Shown here in pieces: positions 16,701 to 28,700 of a stretch of 64,000 nt of DNA. The notes under the pieces were generated by a model. It made no database searches. It was not told the origin of the DNA and saw only the letters and a program-made list of their open reading frames with translations. Source of the DNA: Saccharomonospora cyanea NA-134 (GTDB lineage: Bacteria > Actinomycetota > Actinomycetes > Mycobacteriales > Pseudonocardiaceae); assembly GCF_000244975.1 (NCBI RefSeq), contig NZ_CM001440.1:3642325-3706324 (forward strand). Direction: 5' to 3'. The stretch's first letter is position 1. Each line of letters starts with the position of its first letter. Position numbers and translations under genes: made by a program.

Positions 16701-19700
16701 GCCGCACCGGTGAACGACTGCACCGAGGAGGCCACCAGCAGGAAGTCCAGCGGTTCGGACGCGAGGACCTCCCCGAGCACCCGGGTGCCGTCGGCCTTCG
16801 GCGCGAGCACGGCGTCGAACCGCTCCTCGGTGAGCCGTTCGACGATGCCGTCGTGCAACACCATCGCCGCGTGGACGACACCGTGCAGCGGACCCTGGGT
16901 CCGGGCCTTGGCGATCACGGCGCGCAGAGCGTCGGCGTCGGTGATGTCGGCCTGCTCGTACGTCGCCCTGCCGCCGAGACGGACCAGGTTCTCCAGGGCG
17001 GCCTCGATGCGAGCGCCGAGCGGGGACCGTCCCACCAGCACGAGCCGGGCGGAGACGGTGGAGGCGAGGTGCTCGGCGAGCGCGAGTCCGATGCCGCCCG
17101 TACCTCCGACGACGAGGTAGCACCCACCGTCCCGGAACGGCGGCCGGGTCGGCGGGGGCAGAGCCACCGGGCGCAGTCTGCGCACCAGGCGGCGACCACC
17201 GGCGAGAGCCACCTCGCGGTTGTCCTGACGGGCGGGCTCGGCGAGGAGGGCGTCGGCGGCCCACTCCGGGTCGATGGGCTCGTCACCGAGGTCCACACAG
17301 GACACCCCGAGATGCCCGTACTCGCGGGCGAGTGACTTCGTGAACCCGATGAGCGCCGCGCCCGCCGGATTGGTGATCCGCCGTCCCCCGGCGTCCTGCG
17401 CGCCACCGGTGACGGAACGGAGCGTCTCGATCCGCTGCACCAGGTCCGTGTCGGCGAGTGCCCGGACCAACCGGAACAGCAGGGGCGCACCGGGTCGCAC
17501 GGACTCGCCACCGGCTGTGGACAGACCGCCGAGGAACCACACGTGCCGAACGTCCGCCATCCGGGTCAGGCATCCGGTGAAGTCCGGGTCGGCGACGTCG
17601 ACCTCCCACGTCCGCTCGCCGGTGGCGCGGTTGCGCGTGCCGAGCTCGATCCGCCACACCGGGCCGTCCGCGCGTGCGGCGAGCGCCCGGTCGATCCCGT
17701 ACGCCTGCGCCGGGTGCACGATCAGGAACCCGCCCCGCGGCGGCGCGGTGACCGGTGCGGGCTGCTCCGCCCATTCGGGCCGGTGGAAGAAACCGGCCAG
17801 CGGGTCCGGTTCGGAGCGCACGGTCACCTCACGCAGCACCACGCGGGGAGCACCGCCCTCGTCGAGCACCACCACGTCGTGGCCCCCGCCGGGCAACGCG
17901 CGCACGTGCACGTACCCGCGCAGCGGTACGCTGCCGCGCAGCTCCACCGCCTCCACCGAGAACGGCAGGCGCGTCCGTCCGGGCTCGCAGCCCTCCAGCA
18001 CCGTGATCGCCTGGAGGGCGGCGTCCAACACGGTCGGGTGCAACGTCGCGTCGGGGGCGGACTCCGCGTCCGTGGTGACGCGGGCCAGCAGTTCACCGTC
18101 ACCGACCCACGCCGTCCTCAGACCACGGAACAGCGGACCGTAGCGGATGTCGATCCGCTCGAACGTCGCGTAGATGGCGGCCTCGTCCACCTCGGTGGGG
18201 CAACGGCGGCGAACGGCTTCCACGTCGATCGGTGACATCCCGGCGGGCTCGCCGTCGATGCGCTCCCAACGACCGGTCGAGTGCGTCACGACCTCACCGT
18301 CGTCGCATGTCTCCACCCGGTGGGTCACTCCGCCGTCGGTGTCCACGAGTCGCACGAGGATCTCGCGGCCGGAGCTCGGCACCACGAGAGGGCTGGTCCA
18401 CGACAACCGGGTGAGCCGGTGCGTTCCGGTGCGGTGACGGGCCAGCGCCGCCGCGGCGAGGTCGAGCTGCACCACTCCGGCCAGCACCCGCTCCCCGTGC
18501 ACGCGGTGCTGGTCGACCAGCGGGTCGCCGGCGGAGAGACGGGTGCGGAACACCACCTCGCCGTCGCCGTCCGGCATTCCGGTGCGGACGACGTCCGCGA
18601 CCGCCGGTGCCGGGCCGGGTTGCCGCTCGCCCGAGGGTGGGCGCGGCACCCAGTACCGGTCCCGGGCGAACGGGTAGGTCGGCAGACTCACGCGGCGGGG
18701 TCGCCGCCCGGTGTGCAGGGCGGTCCAGTCGACGGTCCCGCCGGAGACCCAGCGGCGAGCCAGCTCGCGTGGCCCACCCGCCACCGTCTCGGCTCCGCGG
18801 TCGTCCCCGGAAACCCCGACCGACGTCCGGGGTCCGGGCGTGCCGCCGTCGGCGAACGCGCGCAACTCGTCGGCGAGGGTCACGGCCGAGTCGGTGACCA
18901 CGGCGAGCCGGTGGCTCATCGGCTCCCGGCCGACCTGGAGGGTGTAGGCGATGTCGGCGAGTTCCCCTGCCGGTGAGGGCGACGCATCGGCGGCGCTCTC
19001 GGGGCCGTTCGTCGCGGCGAGCTTGGCGATCGTGCCTGCCGCGAGCACGGCCGGGTCGAGGACCGGCCACCCGGCGTCGGCCAGCCGGTCGGACAGCAGG
19101 CGGGCGTACGGGCCGGAGACGCCGAGGTCGGTGAGCGGCTCGTCGACCGCGACGTCGGCGGGTGTCACGCCGAGGAGGTCCGCCACCGCCTCGGTCAGGC
19201 CGGAGGCGGACGCGGTGCCGGACGCACGCTCGCCCGCCTCCGGCCGTGGGCGCACGGCGTCGGCGAGGGCGGCCGCGTACTCCCGCAACCGGTCGGTGTC
19301 CCTGGCGGAGAGCACGAACACCTGCTCACCGGTGCCCGGGCTCGGCGGGTCGGCACGGTACTCCTCCAGCACCACGTGACCGTTGACCCCACCGAAGCCG
19401 AACGAGCTGACCCCGGCCCGACGCGGGAGTTCGGTGCCGTCGTCGGCCCTGCGCCGGGGCCACCGCGTCGCCTGGTCCACGATGGACAGAGGACTGTCCG
19501 CGAGCCGGATCTGCGGGTTGAGCTGATCGAGGTGCAGGGTGCCGGGGATGCGACCGTGCTTCATCGCCAGGATCACCTTGAAGATGCCCGCGAGCCCGGC
19601 CGCCGACTCGGCGTGCCCGATGTTCGTCTTCACCGATCCGATCAGGGTGGTCGGTTCGGTGAGGCGGGGCAGCCCCGCGCGGTCGCGCAGCTCGCCGAAC

Positions 19701-22700
19701 GCGCGTTTCACGCCGTTGATCTCGATCGGGTCACCCAGTGCGGTGCCCGTCCCGTGCAACTCCAGGTATCCCACGGTCTCCGGGTCGACGCCGCCCTCCT
19801 CGAAGGCCCGGACGATCACGTCGGCCTGCGCTGTCGGGTTGGGCGTGGTGAGGGTGTTGACCTTGCCGCCGTGGTTGACGGCGCTGCCACGGATGACGGC
19901 GTGCACGTGGTCACCGTCGCGCTCGGCGGCGGAGAGCGGTTTGAGCAGCAACGCGCCCACTCCCTCGGCCCGCACGTAGCCGTCCGCCGAGGCGTCGAAG
20001 GTCCGGCAGCGGCCGGTGGGGCTGAGCATTCCGGCCCGTGAGAAGGAGATGTAGACCGTGGGCGAGAGCAGCAGGTTGACACCGCCGACGATCGCGGTGT
20101 CGCAACTGCCCGCCCGCAGCGACTCCACCGCCGAGCGCAGCGCCACCAGCGAGCTCGAACACGCCGTGTCGACGGGGAAGCTGGGGCCCGAGAGGTTGAG
20201 CAGGTAGGACACACGGTTGGCGAGGATGGCGTGGAACATGCCGGTGGTGGTGAACGCCTCCACCGGCACCCCGGCGTCGCGCAGGAGGTCGTAGTAGTCG
20301 TGGCTGCCCACCCCGACGAACAACCCCGTCGTTCCCCTGGCGAGGTCGGACGGCCGGTAGCCCGCCTCCTCCACCGCCTTGTAGGCGGTCTGCAGGAACA
20401 ACCGCTGCTGCGGGTCCATCAGCTCGGCCTCACGGGGCGAGATGCCGAAGAACCGGGCGTCGAACCTGTCGACCTCGGGCAGGAACCCGCCCCACTTGCT
20501 GTTGGTGCGGCCGGGGCCCGCCGTCGTGTGGTACCACTCGCGCCAGTCCCAACGGTCCTGCGGGATCTCCGTGACCAGGTCGCGCCCGGCGTCCAGGTTG
20601 CGCCAGTACTCGGCGAGGTCGGAGCTGCCGGGCAGCATCCCGTGCATGCCGATCACGGCGATCGGTTCCGGCCCGGTCGGCCGTGCGGGGGCCGGGGCGT
20701 CCGGCACGGGCACAGGCGCGGAAACGGGCACCGTGGTCACGGCCGGAACCGGGCGCGCGACCCGTTCCGGCTCCGGCGCCGCCTGCGCGTGGTGCGCGGC
20801 GAGTTCCGTGGGGTAGGTGGTCGTCAGGTGCTCCACGACCGCCTCGACGGTGGTGTACTCGAAGAACAGGGCCGGGGTGATGTCCACCCCGAGCCGCTCG
20901 ACGAGCCGGTTGGCCAGCCTGCCGAAGGCGAGCGAGTCGAAGCCGTAGTCGCCGAGGGCACGATGCGGTTCGACGCGGGCGGGGTCCAGCTTGACGATCC
21001 CGGCGATCTCGGCCACCAGCAGGTCCCGCACGCCGGGTGCGACACCGCCGGAGGTCTCGGAGGTCGCTGCGGCCTCCGAGACCTCGCTCCCGGCCGTCAC
21101 CGCACCGGAGACCACACCGGAATCGGCGTGCGGGTCCACGCCGAGCTGCCGGGCCACCGCGTCGCCGTCGCCGGGCACGAACACGACCTGGCGGTCCGGC
21201 CCGCCGAGGACCGCTCCGAGGGCGGCGAGACCGGTCTCGGTTCCCAGCGGGCGCAGGCCCAGGTTGACCCGTAACCACTCGGCGACCTCGGCGTCCACTC
21301 CCATGCCGCCGTCCGCCCACAACGGCCAGTCGACCGACACCGTGCGGCCGGGGCGGACGGCCGCGTAGGCGTCGAGGACCGCGTTGGCGTAGGCGTAGCC
21401 GGCCTGCCCGGCGGAGCCGAGCGCGGAGGCCAGGGAGGAGAACAGACAGAGGAAGTCGAGGGTCCGGCCTGCCGTGGCGCCGTCCAGGTGCGTCGCGCCG
21501 AGGACCTTGCCCGCGACCACCTCGCGGAGTTTCTCCGGGCTCTGCCGCACCAGGTAGTCGTCACGCAACACGCCCGCGCAGTGGACGATCCCGTGCAGTG
21601 CGCCGAACTCGTCGTCCGCGACGCCTACCGCCGCGACGGCGCCGTCCCGTGTGGACACGTCGGCCACCACGTACCGCGCCTCGCCCCCGGCGGCGCGGAC
21701 CCGGTCGAGGATCGCCCGCACCCGCGTGTCCTCGGGGCTTCGTCCGGCGAGCACCACCCTGGCGCCCGCGGTGCGGGCGAGCCACTCGGCCACCAGGGCG
21801 CCGAGGCCACCGGCGCCTCCGGTCACCAGGTACACACCACCCCGGCGGAGCGCGGGAGTGTCACCCGGTGCGGGCCGGAACCGGCGCCAGCGGCGCACCG
21901 TGCGACGCCCCCCGGTGTGCCGCACCTCCGACCCGGCCGCCGCCCCGAGCGTCTCGGCCGTGAGCTGGGCGGGCGTGGCTCCCTCGACGAGCACGAAGGA
22001 GATCCGGGTGCTCTCCAGGGACACGGTGCGCAGGAACCCGCCGAGCGCCTGGTATTCCGGCACCCCGGCCGGGATCGCGCAGACGAGCCGGACCGGGCGT
22101 TTGTCCGAGTCGGTCAGCAGGGCGTGGACGAGGTGGAACAGGGGCAGGAGTCCGTCGTCCAGCCTGGCCGCGACGTCGGGGCCAGGCTGCCGGGGCCAGG
22201 CGAACACGACCGTGTCGACCGGCCCCGCGTGGGCGAGCAGGCGCCCGGCGTCCGCGCCGATCTCGGGCCGTATCACGTAGTGGTCGGGCGTGTGCTCTGC
22301 GAACGCCGCCCCGGGGACGGCCACCACGGTCCGGTCGGCGTGCTCGGCGAAGCCTTCGGCAAGCGCTGCCCCCTCCTCCTCGGCGGAGGCGAGCACGAGC
22401 ACGGAGCCGGGGGCACGGTGCTCGGTGCGCTCGGCGTCGACCCACTCCGGGCGGAAGAAACTCCCCCCGTCCGGTGGTGTCCGCACGGTCTCGGTTCCGG
22501 TCGCCGGATCACGGGGTGCCTGCCACGGCCGCACCCAGAAGTCGACCACCCGCAGCACCACCCTGCCGCTCTCGTCGGCCAGGCGGACCTCCAGCTTGCT
22601 GCCCGTGTCGGTCACCGTGCGCAGCACGACGTGGGCGAACCCGCGGGACGGAGTGGGGCCGAGGATCTCGACCCCACCCATGCTGAAAGGCAGGTGCAGC

Positions 22701-25700
22701 CGGTCGGACCGGCGGCCGAGCAGCCACAGCGACGCCTGGAACGCCGCGTCGAGGACACCGGGGTGGAGTACGTACCGGTCGGCGTCGTCGGCGACGGGCA
22801 GCCGGAGCTCCGACACCGCCTCGTCGGCGTTCCAGTGGAGTCGCTCCACCGCCTGGTACAGGGTGCCGAGGTCGAGGCCACGCCCTCGCACCTCGCGGTA
22901 GAGCTCGCTCCCTTCGACCGTGTCGGTGCAGCGGTTCCGGAGCGCGTCGACGTCCAGCCGGTCGAGCTCCGGCGCGGGGCCGGTCTCGATCCGGCCCGTG
23001 ACGTGTGTGAGGAGTTCACCGTCGGCACCCGTGCCGCGCACCTCGACGTCGGTGCCGGTGTGCGACACCCACAGGGTGCGTGGCTCGGACACCAGGATCG
23101 GAGCGGACCAGACGGTGTTGCGCAGCCGCACCATCCCGCCCGGCTCGATCCGGTGCCCGGCCGCCTCACGCATCAGTTCGAGGCAGCCCGCGGCCGGGAA
23201 GATCGGGACGCCGTCCACCCGGTGTTGTGCGAGCACCGGTTCACGCCCGGTGAACTCCACCCGCGCGCCGCCGGGTGACCGCCGGAGACCGAAGGGGTGC
23301 CGTCCCTCGCCACTCGCGGCACCGGGCAGTTCGGGGAGCCAGTACCGCTCCCGGGCGAACGGGTAGGTGGGCAGGCTCACGTGCGGGGGCACCACGTCGT
23401 GCAGCGACTCCCACGGCACGTCCAGACCCGCCACCCACGCCGCGGCGATCGCGGCCCAGTCGCGGACGGCCACGGCGTGCGGCAGAGCCGCGCGGGCGGC
23501 GTCCCTGGCGTCGCGGTCGTGCGTGGTGGTCCAGTGCGGGCCGGTGATCGGTCGCTCCTCGGCGAAGGCGGCGAGCCGGTCGGCGAGCACCACCGGGTCG
23601 TCGGCGAGCAGCGCGAGGCGTTGGGCGAGCGGTTCACGCCGCACCTGGAGCTGGTAGGCCACTTCGGACAGCCGCAGCTCCCCGGCGCGCTCCCGGATCG
23701 CGGCGGCGAGGTTCGCGCAGTGGACGCGCAACCGCTCGGTGTCGTTGGCGGACACCACCACGAGGTGCTCGCCGCCCTCCGGGCCCCGCTCGCGCGGGAC
23801 CCGGGGCGCCTCCTCGACCACGACGTGCGCGTTCGCTCCCCCTGCACCGAACGAGCTGATGCCCGCCCGCCGGGGCAGCTCCACGCCGTCGCGGTGCCGC
23901 CGGGGCCAGTCGGCGAGGGTGCGTTGCACGGTGAACGGCGTCGCGGCGAAGTCGATGCGCGGGTTCGGTTCGTCGCTGTGCAGCGACGGCACGAGCTTCC
24001 CGTGCCGGAACTGGAGCAGTACCTTGGTCAGCCCCGCCATGCCGGACGCCGACTCCAGGTGCCCGATGTTGGTCTTCACCGAGCCGATCGCGCAGCTGCC
24101 CTCGGCGACCCCGGCGTAGGCGCGGCCGAGGCCGGTGATCTCGATGGGGTCGCCCAGCGCGGTGCCGGTGCCGTGTGCCTCGACGTAGCCGACCGTGCCC
24201 GGGTCCACCCCGGCGTCGGCGAGCGCGGTCTCGACGAGGTGTCCCTGAGCGACCGGGCTCGGTACGGTGAACCCCGTGGTGCGGCCACCGTGGTTCACCG
24301 CGGTTCCCTTGATCACCCCGAGCACGCGGTCGCCGTCTGCCAGCGCCGCACGCAACGGTTTGAGTAGCGCGGCACCGACGCCCTCACCCGGCACGAAGCC
24401 GTCCGCGTCGGCGCCGAAGGTGTGGCAACGGCCGGTGCGCGACAGCATCTGCAGCGAGCAGAGCCAGTCGTACTTCGCCGGATGCAGGTACAGGTTCACC
24501 CCGCCGACGAGTGCCATCGCGCACTCGCCCGCGGCCATGCTGCGCGCGGCGAGATGCACGGCGGTCAGTGACGCGGCGCACGCGGTGTCGACGGGCATGC
24601 TCGGCCCGCGCAGGTCGAGCCAGTACGACACGCGGTTGGCGATCGACCACTGCGGCGAGGGCGGCACGACGGCATGTCCCGCTCGCTGCTGCTCGGGCCC
24701 CCACAGCAGGTAGGTCTGGGTGGTGACGCCGACGAACACCCCCACCGAGCGGGCTCCCGGCACGGCGGGGTCACCGAGCCGTCGTGGCGGGTAGCCCGCG
24801 TCCTCGAACGTGTGCCACGCCGTCTGCAGGAACAACCGCTCCTGGGGGTCCATCACCTCGGCCTCCCGAGGGGAGATGCCGAAGAACAACGGGTCGAACT
24901 CGTCGACGCCGTCGAGGAACGCGCCCGACCGGCAGTAGGCGTCGGCTGTGTCGGGGTCCCACCGGGTGGGCGGAACCGTGGTCACGCAGTCGCGGCCCGC
25001 GGCGAGGTTCCTCCAGAACGTGTCGAGATCGGGTGCCATCGGGTAGCGCCCGGCGAGACCGATGACCGCCACGTCGCCGTCGTCCGGCTCGTCCTCGTGC
25101 CGGGCGGTCGGGGGCGGGGTGGGCACGGCCTCGGTCCTAAGCTCCACCCCGGTCGGCGCCGGAGTGCCGTAGCGGGCCGCGAGTTCGGCCGGGCGCCGCT
25201 CGGCAATCCGCTCGGCAGCGGCGGCGAGCGTACGGCTTTCGAACAGCAGTGTCTCGCCGACCGCGCCGAGCTGGGCCTCCACCTTGGCGTTGAACTCACT
25301 GATCACGATCGAGTCGAGGCCGATCCGGTCCAGGCCGAGGTCGAGGTCGATCTCCTCGGCCGGCACGCCGCGCAACTCCCCGATCAGCGTGGCCACGTAG
25401 TCCCTGGCCCACTCGCTCACCCGTTCACCGCTCGGCGCACCGTCGCCGGGCGCGGACACGGGCGCGGTGTCGGGTGTTTCCACCTCGACCGGGGACTCCG
25501 GTGCGGCGGGCTCCGGGTCCAGGAGCGCGGCCACCCGGTCCGGGACGCCGTAGACGAACGGACGCGCCCCGCCGCCCGTCGACAGCAGGCGGTCCAGTGC
25601 GGCCAGCCCGGTCGCCGTGGGCATCGGCAGCACCCCGGTGTGCTCGCCGAGCACCCCTCGGTCGGTGACGGTCATCCCGCCGTCGCGCCACACCGGCCAG

Positions 25701-28700
25701 CCGATCGACACGCTGCGCCCGGACCGCTCGCCCGCCGCGCGCAGGGTCTCGCGGATCTCGGCGAACTGGTCGAGGAACGCGTTGGCCATCGCGTAGTCGG
25801 CCTGGCCCGGGTTTCCCACGGCCCCGACCATCGAGGAGAACAACGCGAACACCTCGAGCGGTTCGTCGCGGGTGGCGCGGTCGAGATTGACCGCGCCGAG
25901 CACCTTCGGGGCGAGCACGGCACGCACGTCGTCCGCCGACTTGTGCACGAGGTGGCCGTCGCGCAGCACACCCGCGGCGTGCAGGACACCGGTGAGCGGG
26001 CCGAACCGCTCCCGCACCCGGGCGAGGACGTCGACGACCTGCGCGGCGTCGGCCACGTCGGCCCGGAAGTAGGCGACGCGCTCCGACGGGTGCCCGCCAC
26101 CGTCCGGGGAGCGGCCCACGAGTGCGACCCGCACTCCGGGAACCGCGAGCAGGTGGGCCGTGACGAGCCGTCCCAGTCCACCGGTGCCACCGGTGACGAG
26201 GTAGGTCCCACCGGGACGCACCGCCTGCCGACCCGGCTCGGCGGGCACCGGTTCCGCGGCGACCCAGCGACGCGCCGTCCGGACACCGTCGCGGTGACAC
26301 ACCAGCTCGGTGCCGTCGATCCTGCCGAGTTCGTCGGCCACGACGTCCCATGTGGACGCCTCCGTCAGGCTGCCGGGCACCGCGACGGCCCGCAGCCGGA
26401 CCGTGTCGGTCTCGCGGGCCAGCGTCCGCGCCAGCCCGGTCAGTGCCGCCAGCTCGGCCGCGGCGGTACCGCCGACCTGCCCGCCGACGGCGAGGATGCG
26501 GACGTGACGCCCGTACGCCGCCTTCGCGAGCTGCACGGCGACGACGGCCAGCACGGACACGTCACCGTCGACGGCCAGCACGACCGACCGAGTCCCACCG
26601 TCGTCCCGGGACACCGCGTCGAGGACCCGGTGCCACGCCTCGGTGTCGTCCGGCTCCACCACCCAGGAGTCGCCGCCGTCCGTGCGGGTACGGCCTCCCA
26701 GCTCGACCACCCTCGGCGATCCGGGCAGCCGCCGGGCGGCCCGCGCCACCTCGGTGGCGCCGGAGGGCACCACCACCAGCACCGGTCCGCCCGTCTCCGG
26801 TGCGGGCGCGCGCCGGGTCCGCTCCCACCGGGCGCGCAGCTCGACGATCCCGGCGCCCGGCGGGTCCTCCGGCTCCGGCGAGGACGGTGGCGCGACCGGG
26901 GCCACCGGCGGAACACGGTGCTCGGTCCTGACGAACTCGGTGGTGGGCAGGGACACCTTCGTGCCCTCGGACCCGACGGGGTGCCGGTCCCAGCGCACGT
27001 CCACACCCCGTTTCCACAACTCCACCAGTGACTCGGTGAGGGACTCCTCGGCCCCGTCCGGGACGGTCACCTCGGCCACCTGGGTGGTCGCCGCGGGTCC
27101 CCCCACGGCGACCACCGAAAGACCGGACGCAACCGGTGTGTCCGCCGTGGACCGGGCTGCGGCGGCCCAGGCCTCGAAGGACGCGAGGTCGGCGGGCAGT
27201 GCGCCGCTCCGGCGCAGCGCCGGGTAGCGGGCCGGGTCGGTGAGGTCGGGCCGGTCCGGCCTGCCCGCCACCGATGCGGCCACCCGCTCGCTCGCCCCCG
27301 GGTCGTCGAGCACCAGTGCCAGCACCTCACGGGGCTCCAGCACCCCGTCGAGGACGAGGTCGAGCAGCTCGACCGTCCTCTCGTCCCGCACGAAGCGGTT
27401 CAGCGGCAGATCCCACTTGCGGTTGAGGCGGTCGAGCGCGTTCTGCGCCGCGAGCGCGGTCACCAGGGGCGCGCGAACCGCACCGGGGTCCAGCACCAGC
27501 TCGTCGTCCCGGTCGGCGAGGGCGAGCTGCCAGTCACGGAGGTTGGCCTGGAACGTGCGCTGCCCGCCCAGCCTGCCGACGAGGTCGAGCAACGGACGCA
27601 GCTCGTCCCCGCCCGGTGCCGAGGCCGCACGCAGCCCGTCGAGATAGTGCCGGTCCACCGCGAACGGCGTGACGACACGATCAGACCCCGGCACGGCCAC
27701 CGGCAGCTCCGGTGTCCCCGGCGCACCCGCCGGGTGCTGCCCCCGGGCGAGCGCCGCCGCGGTCGCGAGGTCGAGCACTCCGGCCACGGCCAGCGCGGGC
27801 CACAGCCCGGCACCGTGGCCGACCACCAGTTCGGGTCGCAACCCGAGCCGCAGCAGCGCGGAAGCCACCAGCGCCGTGTACACGCACCGCTCCGCGGGGC
27901 CGCGTCCGCCCTCGCGCAACGACGCCGCCGCCGGGTCGTCGGCCAGCTCGCGGAACACCTCCCAGGTCGCCAGGGTGTCGAGCACGTCCCGGCCGGGCAC
28001 GTCCAGCAGTCCCGTCCGCAGCGCCCAACGCCGGGTGACGGGCTCCTCGGCCTGCGCCGCCTCAAGCAGGGCCGCGACGTCGGCGGCACCGGTGACCACA
28101 CCGCCGAGCCGGTGGGGCAGGTGGGCACGACCGACCGCGAGCGTGGTCGCGGCGTCCGCGAGCGGGGTGTCGAGCCAGCCACCCTCCCGCCACCGGACGG
28201 AGAGCCTGCGCAGAGCCTCCTCCGACGCGGCCGACAGCAGGAACGGGCGGGGACGCGCCGGGGCGGGCGCCCGCTCGGGGGCGCGGAACTCCTCGACGAC
28301 GAGATGCGCGTTGACGCCCCCGAACCCGAACGAACTCACCCCCGCCAGCAGCGGACGTCCGGGCGCGGCGGGGTCCCAGTCGGCGTTGTCCGACGCCAAC
28401 CGGAACGGCCCGCCGTCCAGATCGATCAGCGGATTGAGGTTGCGCAGGTGGAGGTTCGGCACGATGCGGCGTTCGGCCATCATCATCAGCACCTTGATCA
28501 GCCCCGCGATGCCCGCGGCACCCTCGAGATGCCCGATGTTGGTCTTGACCGCCCCGAGCGCGCACCAGCCGCTGTCCGTCGACGCCGGGCCGAAGACCTG
28601 ACGCAGCGCCTCGACCTCGATCGGGTCGCCGAGTGCCGTGCCCGTGCCGTGGGTCTCCACGAACGTGACGTCGCGCGGGCTCACTCCGGCCTGCGCGAGC

